Of a stretch of 64,000 nt of DNA, positions 28,332 through 37,648 are shown one piece after another. Source of the DNA: Gemmatimonadota bacterium (GTDB lineage Bacteria > Gemmatimonadota > Gemmatimonadetes > Longimicrobiales > Gaopeijiaceae); NCBI GenBank assembly GCA_022823145.1, contig JAJDXS010000031.1, positions 1 through 64,000 of the forward strand, in the 5' to 3' direction. Position numbers and translations under genes: made by a program. Each line of letters begins with the position of its first letter. Within the stretch, counting starts at the first letter, position 1. The notes beneath the pieces were generated by a model, which searched no databases, was not told the origin of the DNA, and saw nothing but the letters and a program-made list of their open reading frames with translations.

Positions 28332-28682
28332 CTAGCGTGGCACCATGGGGCCCACCGGCCGGCCGCCAAGAAGGTGCAGGTGCAGGTGGTAGATCTCCTG
28401 GCCGCCGTGATCGCGGCAGTTGATCATGACCCGGTAGCCGTCCTCGGCGACGCCCTCCTGCTCGGCGATGTGCGCCGCCACGCGCAGCATCCTCCCGAGC
28501 AAGGCCTCGTCCTCGGCCGTGACGTCGGCCAGGGTGGGGATCACGCGGTTGGGCACGACCAGGACGTGCGTGGGGGTCAGCGGGCGGATGTCGCGGAAAG
28601 CGGTGACGAGGTCGTCGCGAAAGACGATGTCGGCGGGGATCTCACCGTGAACGATCTTCGAGAAGAGGGTGTCCTGGGCCAT
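28332..28682 (-). CDS. HIT-family nucleotide-binding protein (Hint-like)
   Basis: This 116-residue protein has the histidine triad HLHLHLLGG near its C-terminus, and the fold's earlier features [18 protein letters not shown] and [17 protein letters not shown]. Members hydrolyse nucleoside phosphoramidates or AMP conjugates. The ATG at 28682 is the conserved start. It lies 15 bp upstream of the PIG-L gene on the same strand and may share its transcript, though the functional link is unclear. Confidence 0.92.
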   Translation of the reverse strand: MAQDTLFSKIVHGEIPADIVFRDDLVTAFRDIRPLTPTHVLVVPNRVIPTLADVTAEDEALLGRMLRVAAHIAEQEGVAEDGYRVMINCRDHGGQEIYHLHLHLLGGRPVGPMVPR

Positions 28683-28856
28683 ATCGGGCTCCTGGTTGTC
28701 CTTGCCGGGCTGGCCGGCCGGATCGGCGCGGGTTGGGGGGCCGGGAAGATGACACCATACATCGCCCGCAGCCGTGCTTCCAGCGGTGCGGCGCACAGTT
28801 TCGGTGGCTGCGGCCCGATCGTCGCCCTGAGGCAGCCCGCGGCCGCGGGCTGCCGG

Positions 28857-29372
28857 CTACCAGGGGAAACGCCAGATGATACGAAAGCCGCCCGACTCGT
28901 GTGGGCGGAACCCGTCCTTCTCCAGCGGGGGATCCACGGGAGGCTCGCCCGAACTGCTGCTACCCGCGAACCTGGCCCATCCGAACGACATCGCCACGAT
29001 GCCCACGCCCATCGCGATGGTGCGTGTCCTGCTGAAGCGGGACACTTCAAGTCCCTCGACCGCATCGGTCGGGACGCCCGGCCGCGCGGTTGCGAAGGGG
29101 GCCCCCGGATCGGGAGCGACCGAGGCGACGATCGAGTCGTTAACCACGATCGGGTTGCGCAGGGTGACCGTCGCGCCGCCGGGAACGGTCACGCGCACGC
29201 GCTCGGGCCGCTCGGTGGCGATCAGCCGTTCCGGGCTCATTGTCGCGGGCTGCCAGGTGCGGCACGCGGACGCCGTTCCCAGGATGAGCACCGTCCACAA
29301 CAGATGAACCGGGAGGGCCCGGGTGCGCCTCGCAACGCACCCGGGCCACACGGCCGGCTTCCTTTCGTTCAC
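28857..29372 (-). CDS. Small lipoprotein of unknown function
   Basis: A hydrophobic signal ending TASAC predicts a lipoprotein of about 171 residues. The mature part has RVRVTVPGGATVTLRNPIVV, a short beta domain, then a hydrophobic helix (IAMGVGIVAMSFGWARFAG) near the end. The start chosen is GTG 29372; the frame is open further up. It follows the SusD gene by 16 bp and could be the third gene of the SusC-SusD transcript. No function can be assigned. Similar short lipoproteins are common in Gemmatimonadota genomes. Confidence 0.6.
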   Translation of the reverse strand: MNERKPAVWPGCVARRTRALPVHLLWTVLILGTASACRTWQPATMSPERLIATERPERVRVTVPGGATVTLRNPIVVNDSIVASVAPDPGAPFATARPGVPTDAVEGLEVSRFSRTRTIAMGVGIVAMSFGWARFAGSSSSGEPPVDPPLEKDGFRPHESGGFRIIWRFPW

Positions 29373-29388
29373 GGCTCCGGACCGCCCG

Positions 29389-30684
29389 TCAACCGCCCGA
29401 GATCGACGGGTTGTTCTGGAACTCGGTGGCGGGCAGCTCGAAGCAGATCTCGTCACCGTAGGCGCCGCCGAATCCGTCGTCGGTGCCGGTCGGCGGGTAG
29501 AGGGGGATGTTCAGGCGCTTCAGGTCCTGGAGGTGCTGGCCCTCGAGGTAGTTCTCGGCCGCGCGCTCGTAGATGAGCTGCGTCATGAGCGCGGTGGCGG
29601 TCATGTCGCCTTGGTAGGCCGGGAGGCCGGCCGCTATGTGCAGCCCGTTGAAGATGGAAACCGCGCCGTCGAGGTTGCCTGCCTCGATGTGGGCCTCGGC
29701 GACGATCAGTTGCGCTTCCGCGTATCCGGCCATCTCGATCGGGGACGACGGCTCCGGGTACTTCTCGGACACGAAGATCGCAATGCCGGTCTGGGAATTC
29801 GTGGCGTTCGCATCGTTTACGGCCACGCGCGGATCGGGAATATCGGCGAACCGGACATCGCGGTAGGGCTCGGCCACCGTGACGTTCTGGTGGTCGATGT
29901 TGAACTCCCACAGCTTGTTGCGGGTCACTGCCTCGGCGTTGGAGTAGTGCAGCTCGAAGGCGAACCCGTCCGGCACCGACGATGCCGTCGACATGGCTGC
30001 GGACTTCTGGTTGAGGTTGATCTGCGCCCGCGCCTTGCCCACCTGGGCGGCGTGCAGAATGTCCCCGCTCGCGCCCGCCGCCATCGCCTGGTCGAAGCGC
30101 GCGATCGCGAGGTTGAAGGCGTCGGCGGGCATCTGCTCCGGACCCTCGTCGAAGGCGACGCTGCACATCGACTCGCCGAACAGGATGTACGAATAGCCGG
30201 CGTAGAGCGCCACTTCGGCCTCGTACGCGGCCTTGTCGGGCACCTCTTCGGTGGTCCACTCCGACAGCAGCCCCAGCGTATAGTCGGCGAGCCATCGCGT
30301 GCGGGACATGGGGCGGTAGAGAGCTGGCTGGCCGCTGCCGCAGTCGGCGCTCGCGTACTGGGAGCCGTATCCGCTGGTGTCGTGCACCCGCTGGTCCCAG
30401 ATGTTGAGCACCGAGTTGTTGGAGGCGTCGCGCCACTCGTTTCCGGTCAGGGCGCTTGCCGCAGCGTAGTAGGTCAGCGTGCAGCGGAACTCGTTGGCGA
30501 CGCTGGCCACGAGCAGGCCGGCCGTCGCCGGGTTCTCGAGATCGGCGGCACTCACGCGCGACGGGGCGTCCACGCTCAGCAGTTCGTCGAGTGCGCCGCA
30601 ACCGGCAATGGCCGCCACGGCGAGCCCGAGCAACCCGGTCCTGGCGAGGGTGCCCAGAGATCGGTTCTTTGGTCGATTCGTCAT
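29389..30684 (-). CDS. SusD/RagB-like outer-membrane nutrient-binding lipoprotein
   Basis: This 431-residue lipoprotein (signal ending AIAGC) is built of TPR-like helices. Typical SusD elements are VDAPSRVSAADLENPATAG, GYSYILFGESMCSVAFDEGP and the C-terminal IYERAAENYLEGQHLQDLKRL. SusD proteins form the lid over the SusC channel and capture oligosaccharides or peptides at the cell surface. It begins 13 bp after the SusC stop. The pair has no adjacent glycan hydrolase, so the substrate cannot be inferred from context. Confidence 0.9.
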   Translation of the reverse strand: MTNRPKNRSLGTLARTGLLGLAVAAIAGCGALDELLSVDAPSRVSAADLENPATAGLLVASVANEFRCTLTYYAAASALTGNEWRDASNNSVLNIWDQRVHDTSGYGSQYASADCGSGQPALYRPMSRTRWLADYTLGLLSEWTTEEVPDKAAYEAEVALYAGYSYILFGESMCSVAFDEGPEQMPADAFNLAIARFDQAMAAGASGDILHAAQVGKARAQINLNQKSAAMSTASSVPDGFAFELHYSNAEAVTRNKLWEFNIDHQNVTVAEPYRDVRFADIPDPRVAVNDANATNSQTGIAIFVSEKYPEPSSPIEMAGYAEAQLIVAEAHIEAGNLDGAVSIFNGLHIAAGLPAYQGDMTATALMTQLIYERAAENYLEGQHLQDLKRLNIPLYPPTGTDDGFGGAYGDEICFELPATEFQNNPSISGG

Positions 30685-30697
30685 GGTTCCGGTCTCC

Positions 30698-33679
30698 TTA
30701 CATGCCCAGGCGGACGGTGAGCGTGAGCGCGGTCAGCGGCGGGACCGCCGAGTCTTCCTGCGGCTCGCGGTTGCCCGTGAAGGTGTTGCTGGGGTCCACG
30801 ACTTCGGGATCGTGATGCGGCCATTCCTGCCAGTTCGTCCAGAGCATTCCGAGGTTGCGGGCCGCCAGGGTGAGGCTGCCGCGGCTTGCGCCGATCCGCT
30901 CCACCCACGCGTCGGGCATGGTGTAGATCGCCGAGAGTTCGCGGAAGCGCACGAAAGAAGCCTCGTTGACCCAGAGGGCGAACTCCCCGCTGGCCCCGAA
31001 CTGGGCTTCGGCCACCTCGTTGATGTTGTACTCGTGCGGGAAGAGGTTGAGACGGGTCTGCTGGAAGGCTGCGTACCTCCACCAGCCCTGCAGGTCGTAC
31101 TTCGTCTGACCGATCTTGCCCTGCACTAGCGCATCGATGGTCAGCCGCTCGCCGATCTGGAAGGACGAACCGAAGGCCAGTTCGACGTTCGGATCGGGGT
31201 GGCCCTGATAGATCCATGCATCCGGATCGCACGCTACCGGCTGACCCTGCCCGTTGTCGCAGCGCATGGTCTCGCGGTTGATCTGGTCGGTGCCGGGAAC
31301 GAACTCGGCGAAGATCACCTCGGGGGCGAAGAGCGAGCCCAGCGGGTAGCCTTCCGCATGGCGGGTGGTCCATCCGAGTTGCAGAAAGTTCCCCTCGCCG
31401 AGGCCCAGTTCGACGATCCGGTTCCGGTTTGTCGTCAGGTTGAGGTTCATGTCCCAGGCGAAGGACGGCGTCTCGATCGCGCGGGCGGTGAGGCCGAGTT
31501 CGATACCGCGGTTGTTGATCTCGCCGAGGTTGACGAACCGCTGTCCCGTGAAGCCGGACGAAGGCGGCACGTTGCGGGCCACGATCGCGTCCTTGGTGGT
31601 CTGGTCGTAGTAGGTGAGGTCGATCGAGACGCGATCGTTGAACAGGGTCGCGTCGAAACCGGCCTCGATCTCGACGCCGCGCTCCGGCCCGAGCTGGGAG
31701 TTGCCGGGAGAGAGGGGGCGCACGGTCGCCTGTCCCGATGGCGAGGCTCTTGTGGTGAAGCTGCGCAGTGCGTCGAAGGCGTCGGGCTGCTGTCCCGATT
31801 CCCCGTAGGCGGCGCGAAGCCGGAAGGAGCTGAGGAAGCCGGAGTGGCCTCCCGCCGCTTCCTTGACCACCCAGGAGCTGCTGATCTTCGGGTAGTAGAC
31901 CAGGTCGAAGTCCTCACCGAACGCGCTGTTGTCGTCGGCCCGTATCGCCGCGGTAACGAAAAGCCTGTCCTGCCAGCCCATCTGCTGCTGCAGGTACACG
32001 CCCACGGTGTTGTTCTCGACGATGGCGTCGGATCCGCTGCGGATGCCTGCCGCGCTTACGCTTGAGAGGCCGGGGGCCGGGAAGCGGTCTCCGTCCGCGG
32101 TCACGTCCTCGATGGTCCTGGTATAGACCTGGAAGCCAAGGGAGGTAGTGGACCGGAGTGCGTCTGATATGTCCCGCGTCCCCGACGCCGCGTAGTCGAA
32201 GGTGCTGTACATGACCGACTCGCGGTTCTGGGATCTTCCGCCGAGCGCGGCGTTGGGCGAGTAGAACTGCGCCGATTCAGGGCTCAGGAAGTTGTCGAGA
32301 TAGCTTTCCAGGGCGTCGGTGACGTCGAGCCCGAAGGTGAGGCGGTGCGTGAACCAGTCGAAGGGCGTGTGCCTGGCGGTGAGCCCGGCGCTCATGCGGT
32401 TGACGTCGTTCAGGTCGAAGTCCTTCTCGATCCTCGATTCCGGGGTCGCCCTGCGGTAGCCGCGGCGCGCGTCACCGGACCCCAGGCGGGTCGGGTCGGC
32501 GTAGACCGCCTCTTCGTACGGATAGTCGCTGGGGATCCTGAGGCGTACGAGAGCGAAACCGGCGTTGGCGGATATCTCGACATCGTCCGCGGGCTGTGCC
32601 CTGAGGTTGATCCGTCCGTTGTACTTCCTGGCCCAGCTGTTCTCGGTGACGCCCTGGTCGGCCCCTGCGGAGCCGCCGATGAAGTACTGGAAGGTGTCCG
32701 TGCCGCCCGACACGTCGATTCCGTAGTACTGCGTGCGACCGTAGCGGAACATCAGGTCCGACTCGGCCTGGTTCTCCAGTATGTTCAGCGACTCGATCTG
32801 ACCGGTGTTGGGGTTGACGCCCCAGTTGGTGGGGGTGTGCCCGGCGGGATCGTGGAACCACTGCGAACCCTGACGAGTGGTGAAGTTCCACTGCGCCGCG
32901 CCGACCCCGCCGCCCTTGGTCTTGATGTTGATGACGCCGTTGGCGGCTTCGGTCCCGTACAGCGTTGCCGCTGCCGGCCCCTTGATCACCTCGATGGTCT
33001 CGATCATCGCGGGGTCGAGGTCGTCGATGCGGGAGACGTCGCGTCCGCCGCTTTCCATGCGGTTGCTGACGCGAACGCCATCGATGTATACGAGGGGTCC
33101 ATCGTTGACGCGCCGCATCGTGGAACTCCCGCGGATCTTGATCGTCGACGCCGTGCCGACATCGCCCGAACCCTGCTGAACTACCACGCCGGGAAGTCGA
33201 CCGCGCAGGAGATCCGACACGTTGTTGATGGGTTGAACCTCGGCAACGCCTGCGTCGAGGACGGCTACGGAATTGCCGATTTCGCGCACGCGGCTGGCGG
33301 CGGCCGTGCCGGTCACGACCAACTCGTCGAGCTGCAGCGCCTGCTGGCTGAGGAAGAAGTTCTGGACCACGCTCTGGCCGGCGGCCACGGTGATCGAAAC
33401 GGATTCGGACCGGTAGCCGAGGAACTGCACGGTCAGCGTGTGTGTCCCGGCGGGCACGTCGGCGAGCGTGTAGGTGCCGTTCGACTGGGTCAGCGTGCCG
33501 AGATTCAGCCCCTCGATGAAGACCTGAGCTGCAGCGACCGGATCGCCCGTGCCCTGGTCGCGGACGGTGCCGCTGACCGACTGGGCCGAAGCGACGCCCG
33601 GCGAGGCCGTGATCATGAGGGCGAGGGAGAGCAGCAGGCCTGCTGTCCCTCGCGCGTCGTGAGAGTGCTTTCGTCTCAT
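30698..33679 (-). CDS. SusC/RagA-type TonB-linked outer-membrane transporter
   Basis: The 993-residue protein starts at ATG 33679, after GGAGGGAAATC. A signal peptide is followed by a CarboxypepD_reg-like domain (about 35-110; VSGTVRDQGTGDPVAAAQV). The TonB box/plug comes next (LDELVVTG; LLRGRLPGVVV; IKIRGSSTM; PLVYIDGVR; IKGPAAATLYGTEAANGVI), then a roughly 750-residue beta-barrel ending in a long aromatic-rich C-terminus. It imports the solute captured by the SusD partner, using TonB and the proton motive force. A sigma70-like promoter lies 55-84 bp upstream. Confidence 0.92.
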   Translation of the reverse strand: MRRKHSHDARGTAGLLLSLALMITASPGVASAQSVSGTVRDQGTGDPVAAAQVFIEGLNLGTLTQSNGTYTLADVPAGTHTLTVQFLGYRSESVSITVAAGQSVVQNFFLSQQALQLDELVVTGTAAASRVREIGNSVAVLDAGVAEVQPINNVSDLLRGRLPGVVVQQGSGDVGTASTIKIRGSSTMRRVNDGPLVYIDGVRVSNRMESGGRDVSRIDDLDPAMIETIEVIKGPAAATLYGTEAANGVINIKTKGGGVGAAQWNFTTRQGSQWFHDPAGHTPTNWGVNPNTGQIESLNILENQAESDLMFRYGRTQYYGIDVSGGTDTFQYFIGGSAGADQGVTENSWARKYNGRINLRAQPADDVEISANAGFALVRLRIPSDYPYEEAVYADPTRLGSGDARRGYRRATPESRIEKDFDLNDVNRMSAGLTARHTPFDWFTHRLTFGLDVTDALESYLDNFLSPESAQFYSPNAALGGRSQNRESVMYSTFDYAASGTRDISDALRSTTSLGFQVYTRTIEDVTADGDRFPAPGLSSVSAAGIRSGSDAIVENNTVGVYLQQQMGWQDRLFVTAAIRADDNSAFGEDFDLVYYPKISSSWVVKEAAGGHSGFLSSFRLRAAYGESGQQPDAFDALRSFTTRASPSGQATVRPLSPGNSQLGPERGVEIEAGFDATLFNDRVSIDLTYYDQTTKDAIVARNVPPSSGFTGQRFVNLGEINNRGIELGLTARAIETPSFAWDMNLNLTTNRNRIVELGLGEGNFLQLGWTTRHAEGYPLGSLFAPEVIFAEFVPGTDQINRETMRCDNGQGQPVACDPDAWIYQGHPDPNVELAFGSSFQIGERLTIDALVQGKIGQTKYDLQGWWRYAAFQQTRLNLFPHEYNINEVAEAQFGASGEFALWVNEASFVRFRELSAIYTMPDAWVERIGASRGSLTLAARNLGMLWTNWQEWPHHDPEVVDPSNTFTGNREPQEDSAVPPLTALTLTVRLGM

Positions 33680-33733
33680 GATTTCCCTCCCTTGCTGTGG
33701 GGTCTTCCCCGGTAATGGCATGAAGCGGGCGTC

Positions 33734-33763
33734 ACGATATGTTGCGGCCCGGCGGAGTGTCAA
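33734..33763 (-). promoter_or_regulatory. Candidate promoter of the SusC-SusD operon
   Basis: Read on the minus strand, TTGACA (33758-33763) is followed after 18 bases by TATCGT (33734-33739). It lies about 55 bp upstream of the SusC start. The -35 box is a consensus match and the -10 box is weaker. Confidence 0.4.
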
Positions 33764-33806
33764 TCAGGGCTTGTGCGTTGTACGCGTTGAAACCGCCGAC
33801 GCTTAC

Positions 33807-34592
33807 CTACCGCCCCTTGAACACCGGCTCGCGCTTCTCCACGAACGCGCGGGGGCCTTCATCGTGGTCCTCCGACTCCAGCATGCGCTCGTAGCCCGGG
33901 AACCGCCGGGCATGGAGAGCACCGAAGGCGTCGCGGACGGACATCCCGTCGATCCCGTGCACGATCTCCTTGATCGCCCACAGCGAGAGCGGGGCGCTTT
34001 TGGCCAGTCCGTCGGCGACCTCACGGGCCTTGTCCATGACCTGGTCCGCAGGCACGACCCAGTTCACCAATCCCCACCGATGGGCCTCCCCGGCCGACAT
34101 GCGACGGCCGGTCATCAGCATTTCCATGGCCACATTGAAGGGGATCCTGCGGGGCAGGCGCTGCACCGCGCCGGCGTCGGCCACGTTCCCCAGGCGGGCC
34201 TCGGGGTACCAGAAGGCCGCGTCCTCGCTCGCGACCACTAGATCGGCCGCCAGCATCAGCTCGCATCCTCCGCCCACCGCGAGGCCGTTCACCGCCGCGA
34301 TCACCGGCTTGTTCAGGTCCCAGAGTTCGGTGATGCCCGCAAATCCGCCCGGCCCGTAGTCCATGCGTTCGTGTTCGCCCTCGCTCGCGGCCTTCAGGTC
34401 CCAGCCCGCCGAAAAGATGCGGTCGCCGGCCCCCGTGAGGATCGCAACCCAGAGGCTGTCGTCGTCGCGAAAGTCGCAGAAGATCTCGCCCATGCGTATG
34501 CTGGTAGCTGCGTCGATGGCGTTTGCTTTCGGCCGGTTCAACGTGACCTCGAGCACGCGGCCACGGCGCACGGTCTTGAGAGGTTCGGACAT
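33807..34592 (-). CDS. Enoyl-CoA hydratase/isomerase (crotonobetainyl-CoA hydratase-like)
   Basis: This 261-residue crotonase-fold enzyme has both oxyanion-hole segments, FSAGWDLKAA and NGLAVGGGCELMLAADL. The catalytic-side Glu is in FWYPEARLGN. The sequence is closest in feel to CaiD-type crotonobetainyl-CoA hydratases, but the carnitine assignment is not secure. ATG 34592 is the family start; the reading frame is open far upstream only because of GC bias. It is divergent from the amidohydrolase operon, which ends in a CaiC-like acyl-CoA ligase. Confidence 0.88.
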   Translation of the reverse strand: MSEPLKTVRRGRVLEVTLNRPKANAIDAATSIRMGEIFCDFRDDDSLWVAILTGAGDRIFSAGWDLKAASEGEHERMDYGPGGFAGITELWDLNKPVIAAVNGLAVGGGCELMLAADLVVASEDAAFWYPEARLGNVADAGAVQRLPRRIPFNVAMEMLMTGRRMSAGEAHRWGLVNWVVPADQVMDKAREVADGLAKSAPLSLWAIKEIVHGIDGMSVRDAFGALHARRFPGYERMLESEDHDEGPRAFVEKREPVFKGR

Positions 34593-34652
34593 GGGAGGTA
34601 TTCCTTTCCGGGCTGGATGTACACACGCAGTTACAACAATGGAGGAGAAGCC

Positions 34653-37646
34653 GTGAGGGCGACACTGAGTACAATCGCGTTCGCCGCGGTCCTGGCGACA
34701 AGCGCCCAGGCCCAGCAGGCGAGCCGGACGCAGCCTGTCGAGGGCATGCGCGACAATGGCACGGGATACCACGCGCTGGTGGGCGCCAGGGTCGTGACGG
34801 GACCGGGCCAGGTCCTGGACGAGGCGACGATCGTGATCCGCGACGGCCTCATCCAGTCGGTCGGACGAGGCACGGACGCTCCGGCAGGGGCGCGGGTTTG
34901 GGATCTCGACGGGCTTACCGTCTACCCGGGCTTCATCGACGCACACGCCGATCTGGAGATGGACGCGGTGCCGGAGGGAGGGGACATCGGACCGACGCAC
35001 TGGAATCCGCAGGTCCGGGCGTGGTTTTCCACCACCCGGAACCTGGCCGATGACGAAGACCGGCGGTCGGCGCTGCGCTCGCAGGGATTCGGTACTGCGC
35101 TGGTGGTTCCGAAGGAGGGTCTCTTCAGAGGGACGGCTTCGGTGATAGGTCTTGGGGACGAAGGCGTGCGTGACCGGGTCCTTCGGCCCGATGTCGCCCA
35201 GGCGATCGGTTTCCAGCGCTCCTTCGAACTGGGCGGATCCTATCCGAACTCCGCGATGGGTACGATCGCGCTCATGAAGCAGACCCTCATGGACGCCGAC
35301 TGGTACATGCGTGCCTGGGAAGCGTATGAGGCGAGCGGCCGCGCCTTCCTTCCGCCGGAGACGAGCGAAGCCCTTGCGGCCCTGGAAGACGCAGTGCACG
35401 GCAGTCAGCCGGTCGTCTTCGAGACAGGAAGCGAGGAGGAGTACCTGCGGGCGCACGGGCTCGCCACCGAGTTCGGGCTGACCCCCTGGTTCCGCGGCAA
35501 CGGTCTGGAATACCGCCTCATCGATGTGTTGCGCGGGCGCACCGATCCCCTGATCGTGCCGCTCGACTTTCCGGACGCCCCCGATGTGGGCTATCCGGGA
35601 GCGGCACTCGACGCCTCGCTGGCGGATCTGCGCCACTGGTACCTGGCTCCGACAAGCCCGGGACAGCTGGCCGAGGCAGGGGTCCGCTTCGCCATCACCA
35701 CCGACGGGCTGTCGTCGCTCAACGAGTTCCTGCCCAACCTGCGGATCGCCGTGGCGCGGGGGCTCGCAGCGGACGACGCACTTGCGGCGCTCACTACAAC
35801 TCCGGCTTCATGGCTCGGGATCGATCGTACTCACGGGACCATCACCGAGGGCAAGGTGGCCAACCTGGTCGTGAGCGAGGGTGACCTGTTCACCGAGGAG
35901 GCCACGGTCCGCGATGTGTGGGTGCAGGGAAGAGTCTACGGAATCACCCGCCCGGCCCAGATCGACCCCAGGGGAAGCTGGGAGATCGCTTCGGACGACG
36001 AGTGGGGCTTCGACGCCGTCCTGGTGCTCGAGGGTTCGTTGAACCGGTTGCGCGGCTACCTCGACATAGCCAGCACCGGCCCCGAGCTTCCCGGCGGGGC
36101 GCGCGTCGATCTCGCTTCGGCGCGGGCGGTCGCGGAGACCGGCCGAATCGATGCGCGCTTCAACGGCGAAGTGCTCGGCTATCAGGGAATGGCGCTCCTG
36201 TCGGGCTCGGTGCGGGGCGATGAGTTCTACGGATGGACATCGCTGCCGAACGGGGCGGACCCGTCCTTCCGCGGCACCCGTACCGAGGGCTTCGAGGGCC
36301 CGGAGCGCGGGACGGTGGCGATGGACGTGCCGGATATCGACCTTCCGTTCATTCGTCCGATGATGGACTACGGGCGCAGCTCGATCCCGGAACAGCCCGC
36401 CGCGGTCGTGGTGCGCAACGCGACCGTGTGGACCCAGGGCCCGGAGGGCATCCTGGAAGGCGCCGACCTTCTGATTCGCGCCGGCACGATCGAAGCGGTC
36501 GGCATGGACCTCGACGCCCCGGGTGGCGCCGTGGAGATCGACGCCACGGGGAAGCACGTCACACCCGGGCTGATCGACCCGCACATTCACTCCGGCGTCA
36601 GCGCGGTGAACGAGAGCGGCTTCGCGATCGTCCCCGAGGTGCGGATGGGCGACGTCGTCACGCACAACAACATCTGGATGTACCGGCAGGTGGCCGGCGG
36701 GCTCACCACGGCGCACATCAAGCACGGCTCCGCCAACCCCATCGGGGGCGAGAACGTGTTCGTGAAGATGCGCTGGGGCTCGCTGCCCGAGGACCTGAAG
36801 CTGGAGAACCCGCCCCGCACGGTGAAGTTCGCGCTGGGTGAGAATCCGAAGCGGCGGCAGGGCCGCTACCCCGACACCCGCATGGGGACGCAGGAGATCA
36901 TCCGCGACCACTTCATGGCCGCGCGTGACTACGAGCGCGAGTGGCAGCAGTGGGAGGAGACCGGGGAGGGACTGCCCCCGCGGCGGGACCTGCGCATGGA
37001 GGCGATCCTGGACATCCTGAACCAGGAGTTGCTCATTTCGTCGCACGGCTATCGCGCGGACGAGTTCCTCGCGCTGGTTCGCCTGGCCGAGGAGTTCGGC
37101 TTTCGGGTCCAGACGCTGCAGCACGGGGTGGAGGCCTACAAGATCGCGTCCGAGCTCGCAGAGTCCAACGTGGCGGCCGTGGTGTGGAGCGACTGGGGCT
37201 CCTTCAAGCTCGAAGCGTACGACGCGACGCTCTACAACGCCCGCATCCTGATCGAGGCCGGCGTCGTCACCTCGCTGCACTCCGACAACAGCGAGATCGC
37301 CAGCCGCATGAACTGGGAAGCTGGCAAGCTGCTGCGCACGGGGCTGACCCCCGAGCAGGCACTGTCGACGGTAACGATCGGGTCTGCACGGGCGATGGCG
37401 ATCGACGACCAGGTCGGTTCGCTGGAGCCCGGCAAGGACGGCGACTTCGTGATCTGGAGCGGCGACCCGCTCTCGCAGTTCACGCGGGCCGAGGAGACCT
37501 GGATCGATGGCCGGCGCTACTTCTCGCTCGGGGAAGACGCGGCCATGCGGGACCAGATCGCACAGGAGCGCACACAGTTGATCCAGGCCATCCTGTCCAT
37601 CGAGGGCGGGGGGGGCGGCCGGAACGTTGAGATGGAGGGTAACTGA
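34653..37646 (+). CDS. Exported double-domain amidohydrolase
   Basis: GTG 34653, preceded by GGAGG, begins a signal peptide (ATSAQAQQ) and a 997-residue protein with two amidohydrolase-type halves. The first (about 40-430) has the composite-domain strands and GFIDAHADLEMD, where the usual metal-binding HxH reads HAD. It ends with SWLGIDRTHGTITEGKVANLVV. The second (about 590-980) is complete: GLIDPHIHSG (HxH), TAHIKHGSAN, SSHGYRADE, TSLHSDNSE and AIDDQVGSLEPGKDGDFVIW. It is probably a periplasmic hydrolase of cyclic amides or peptides, with one catalytic and one degenerate half. The next amidohydrolase gene follows after 2 bp. Confidence 0.85.
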   Translation: MRATLSTIAFAAVLATSAQAQQASRTQPVEGMRDNGTGYHALVGARVVTGPGQVLDEATIVIRDGLIQSVGRGTDAPAGARVWDLDGLTVYPGFIDAHADLEMDAVPEGGDIGPTHWNPQVRAWFSTTRNLADDEDRRSALRSQGFGTALVVPKEGLFRGTASVIGLGDEGVRDRVLRPDVAQAIGFQRSFELGGSYPNSAMGTIALMKQTLMDADWYMRAWEAYEASGRAFLPPETSEALAALEDAVHGSQPVVFETGSEEEYLRAHGLATEFGLTPWFRGNGLEYRLIDVLRGRTDPLIVPLDFPDAPDVGYPGAALDASLADLRHWYLAPTSPGQLAEAGVRFAITTDGLSSLNEFLPNLRIAVARGLAADDALAALTTTPASWLGIDRTHGTITEGKVANLVVSEGDLFTEEATVRDVWVQGRVYGITRPAQIDPRGSWEIASDDEWGFDAVLVLEGSLNRLRGYLDIASTGPELPGGARVDLASARAVAETGRIDARFNGEVLGYQGMALLSGSVRGDEFYGWTSLPNGADPSFRGTRTEGFEGPERGTVAMDVPDIDLPFIRPMMDYGRSSIPEQPAAVVVRNATVWTQGPEGILEGADLLIRAGTIEAVGMDLDAPGGAVEIDATGKHVTPGLIDPHIHSGVSAVNESGFAIVPEVRMGDVVTHNNIWMYRQVAGGLTTAHIKHGSANPIGGENVFVKMRWGSLPEDLKLENPPRTVKFALGENPKRRQGRYPDTRMGTQEIIRDHFMAARDYEREWQQWEETGEGLPPRRDLRMEAILDILNQELLISSHGYRADEFLALVRLAEEFGFRVQTLQHGVEAYKIASELAESNVAAVVWSDWGSFKLEAYDATLYNARILIEAGVVTSLHSDNSEIASRMNWEAGKLLRTGLTPEQALSTVTIGSARAMAIDDQVGSLEPGKDGDFVIWSGDPLSQFTRAEETWIDGRRYFSLGEDAAMRDQIAQERTQLIQAILSIEGGGGGRNVEMEGN

Positions 37647-37648
37647 TC

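Noticed and set aside
26853..29576. A 907-codon open frame on the plus strand
   Set aside because: It is antisense to the PIG-L and HIT genes, has no recognisable domains and consists of low-complexity Arg/Pro/Gly sequence typical of shadow frames in GC-rich DNA.
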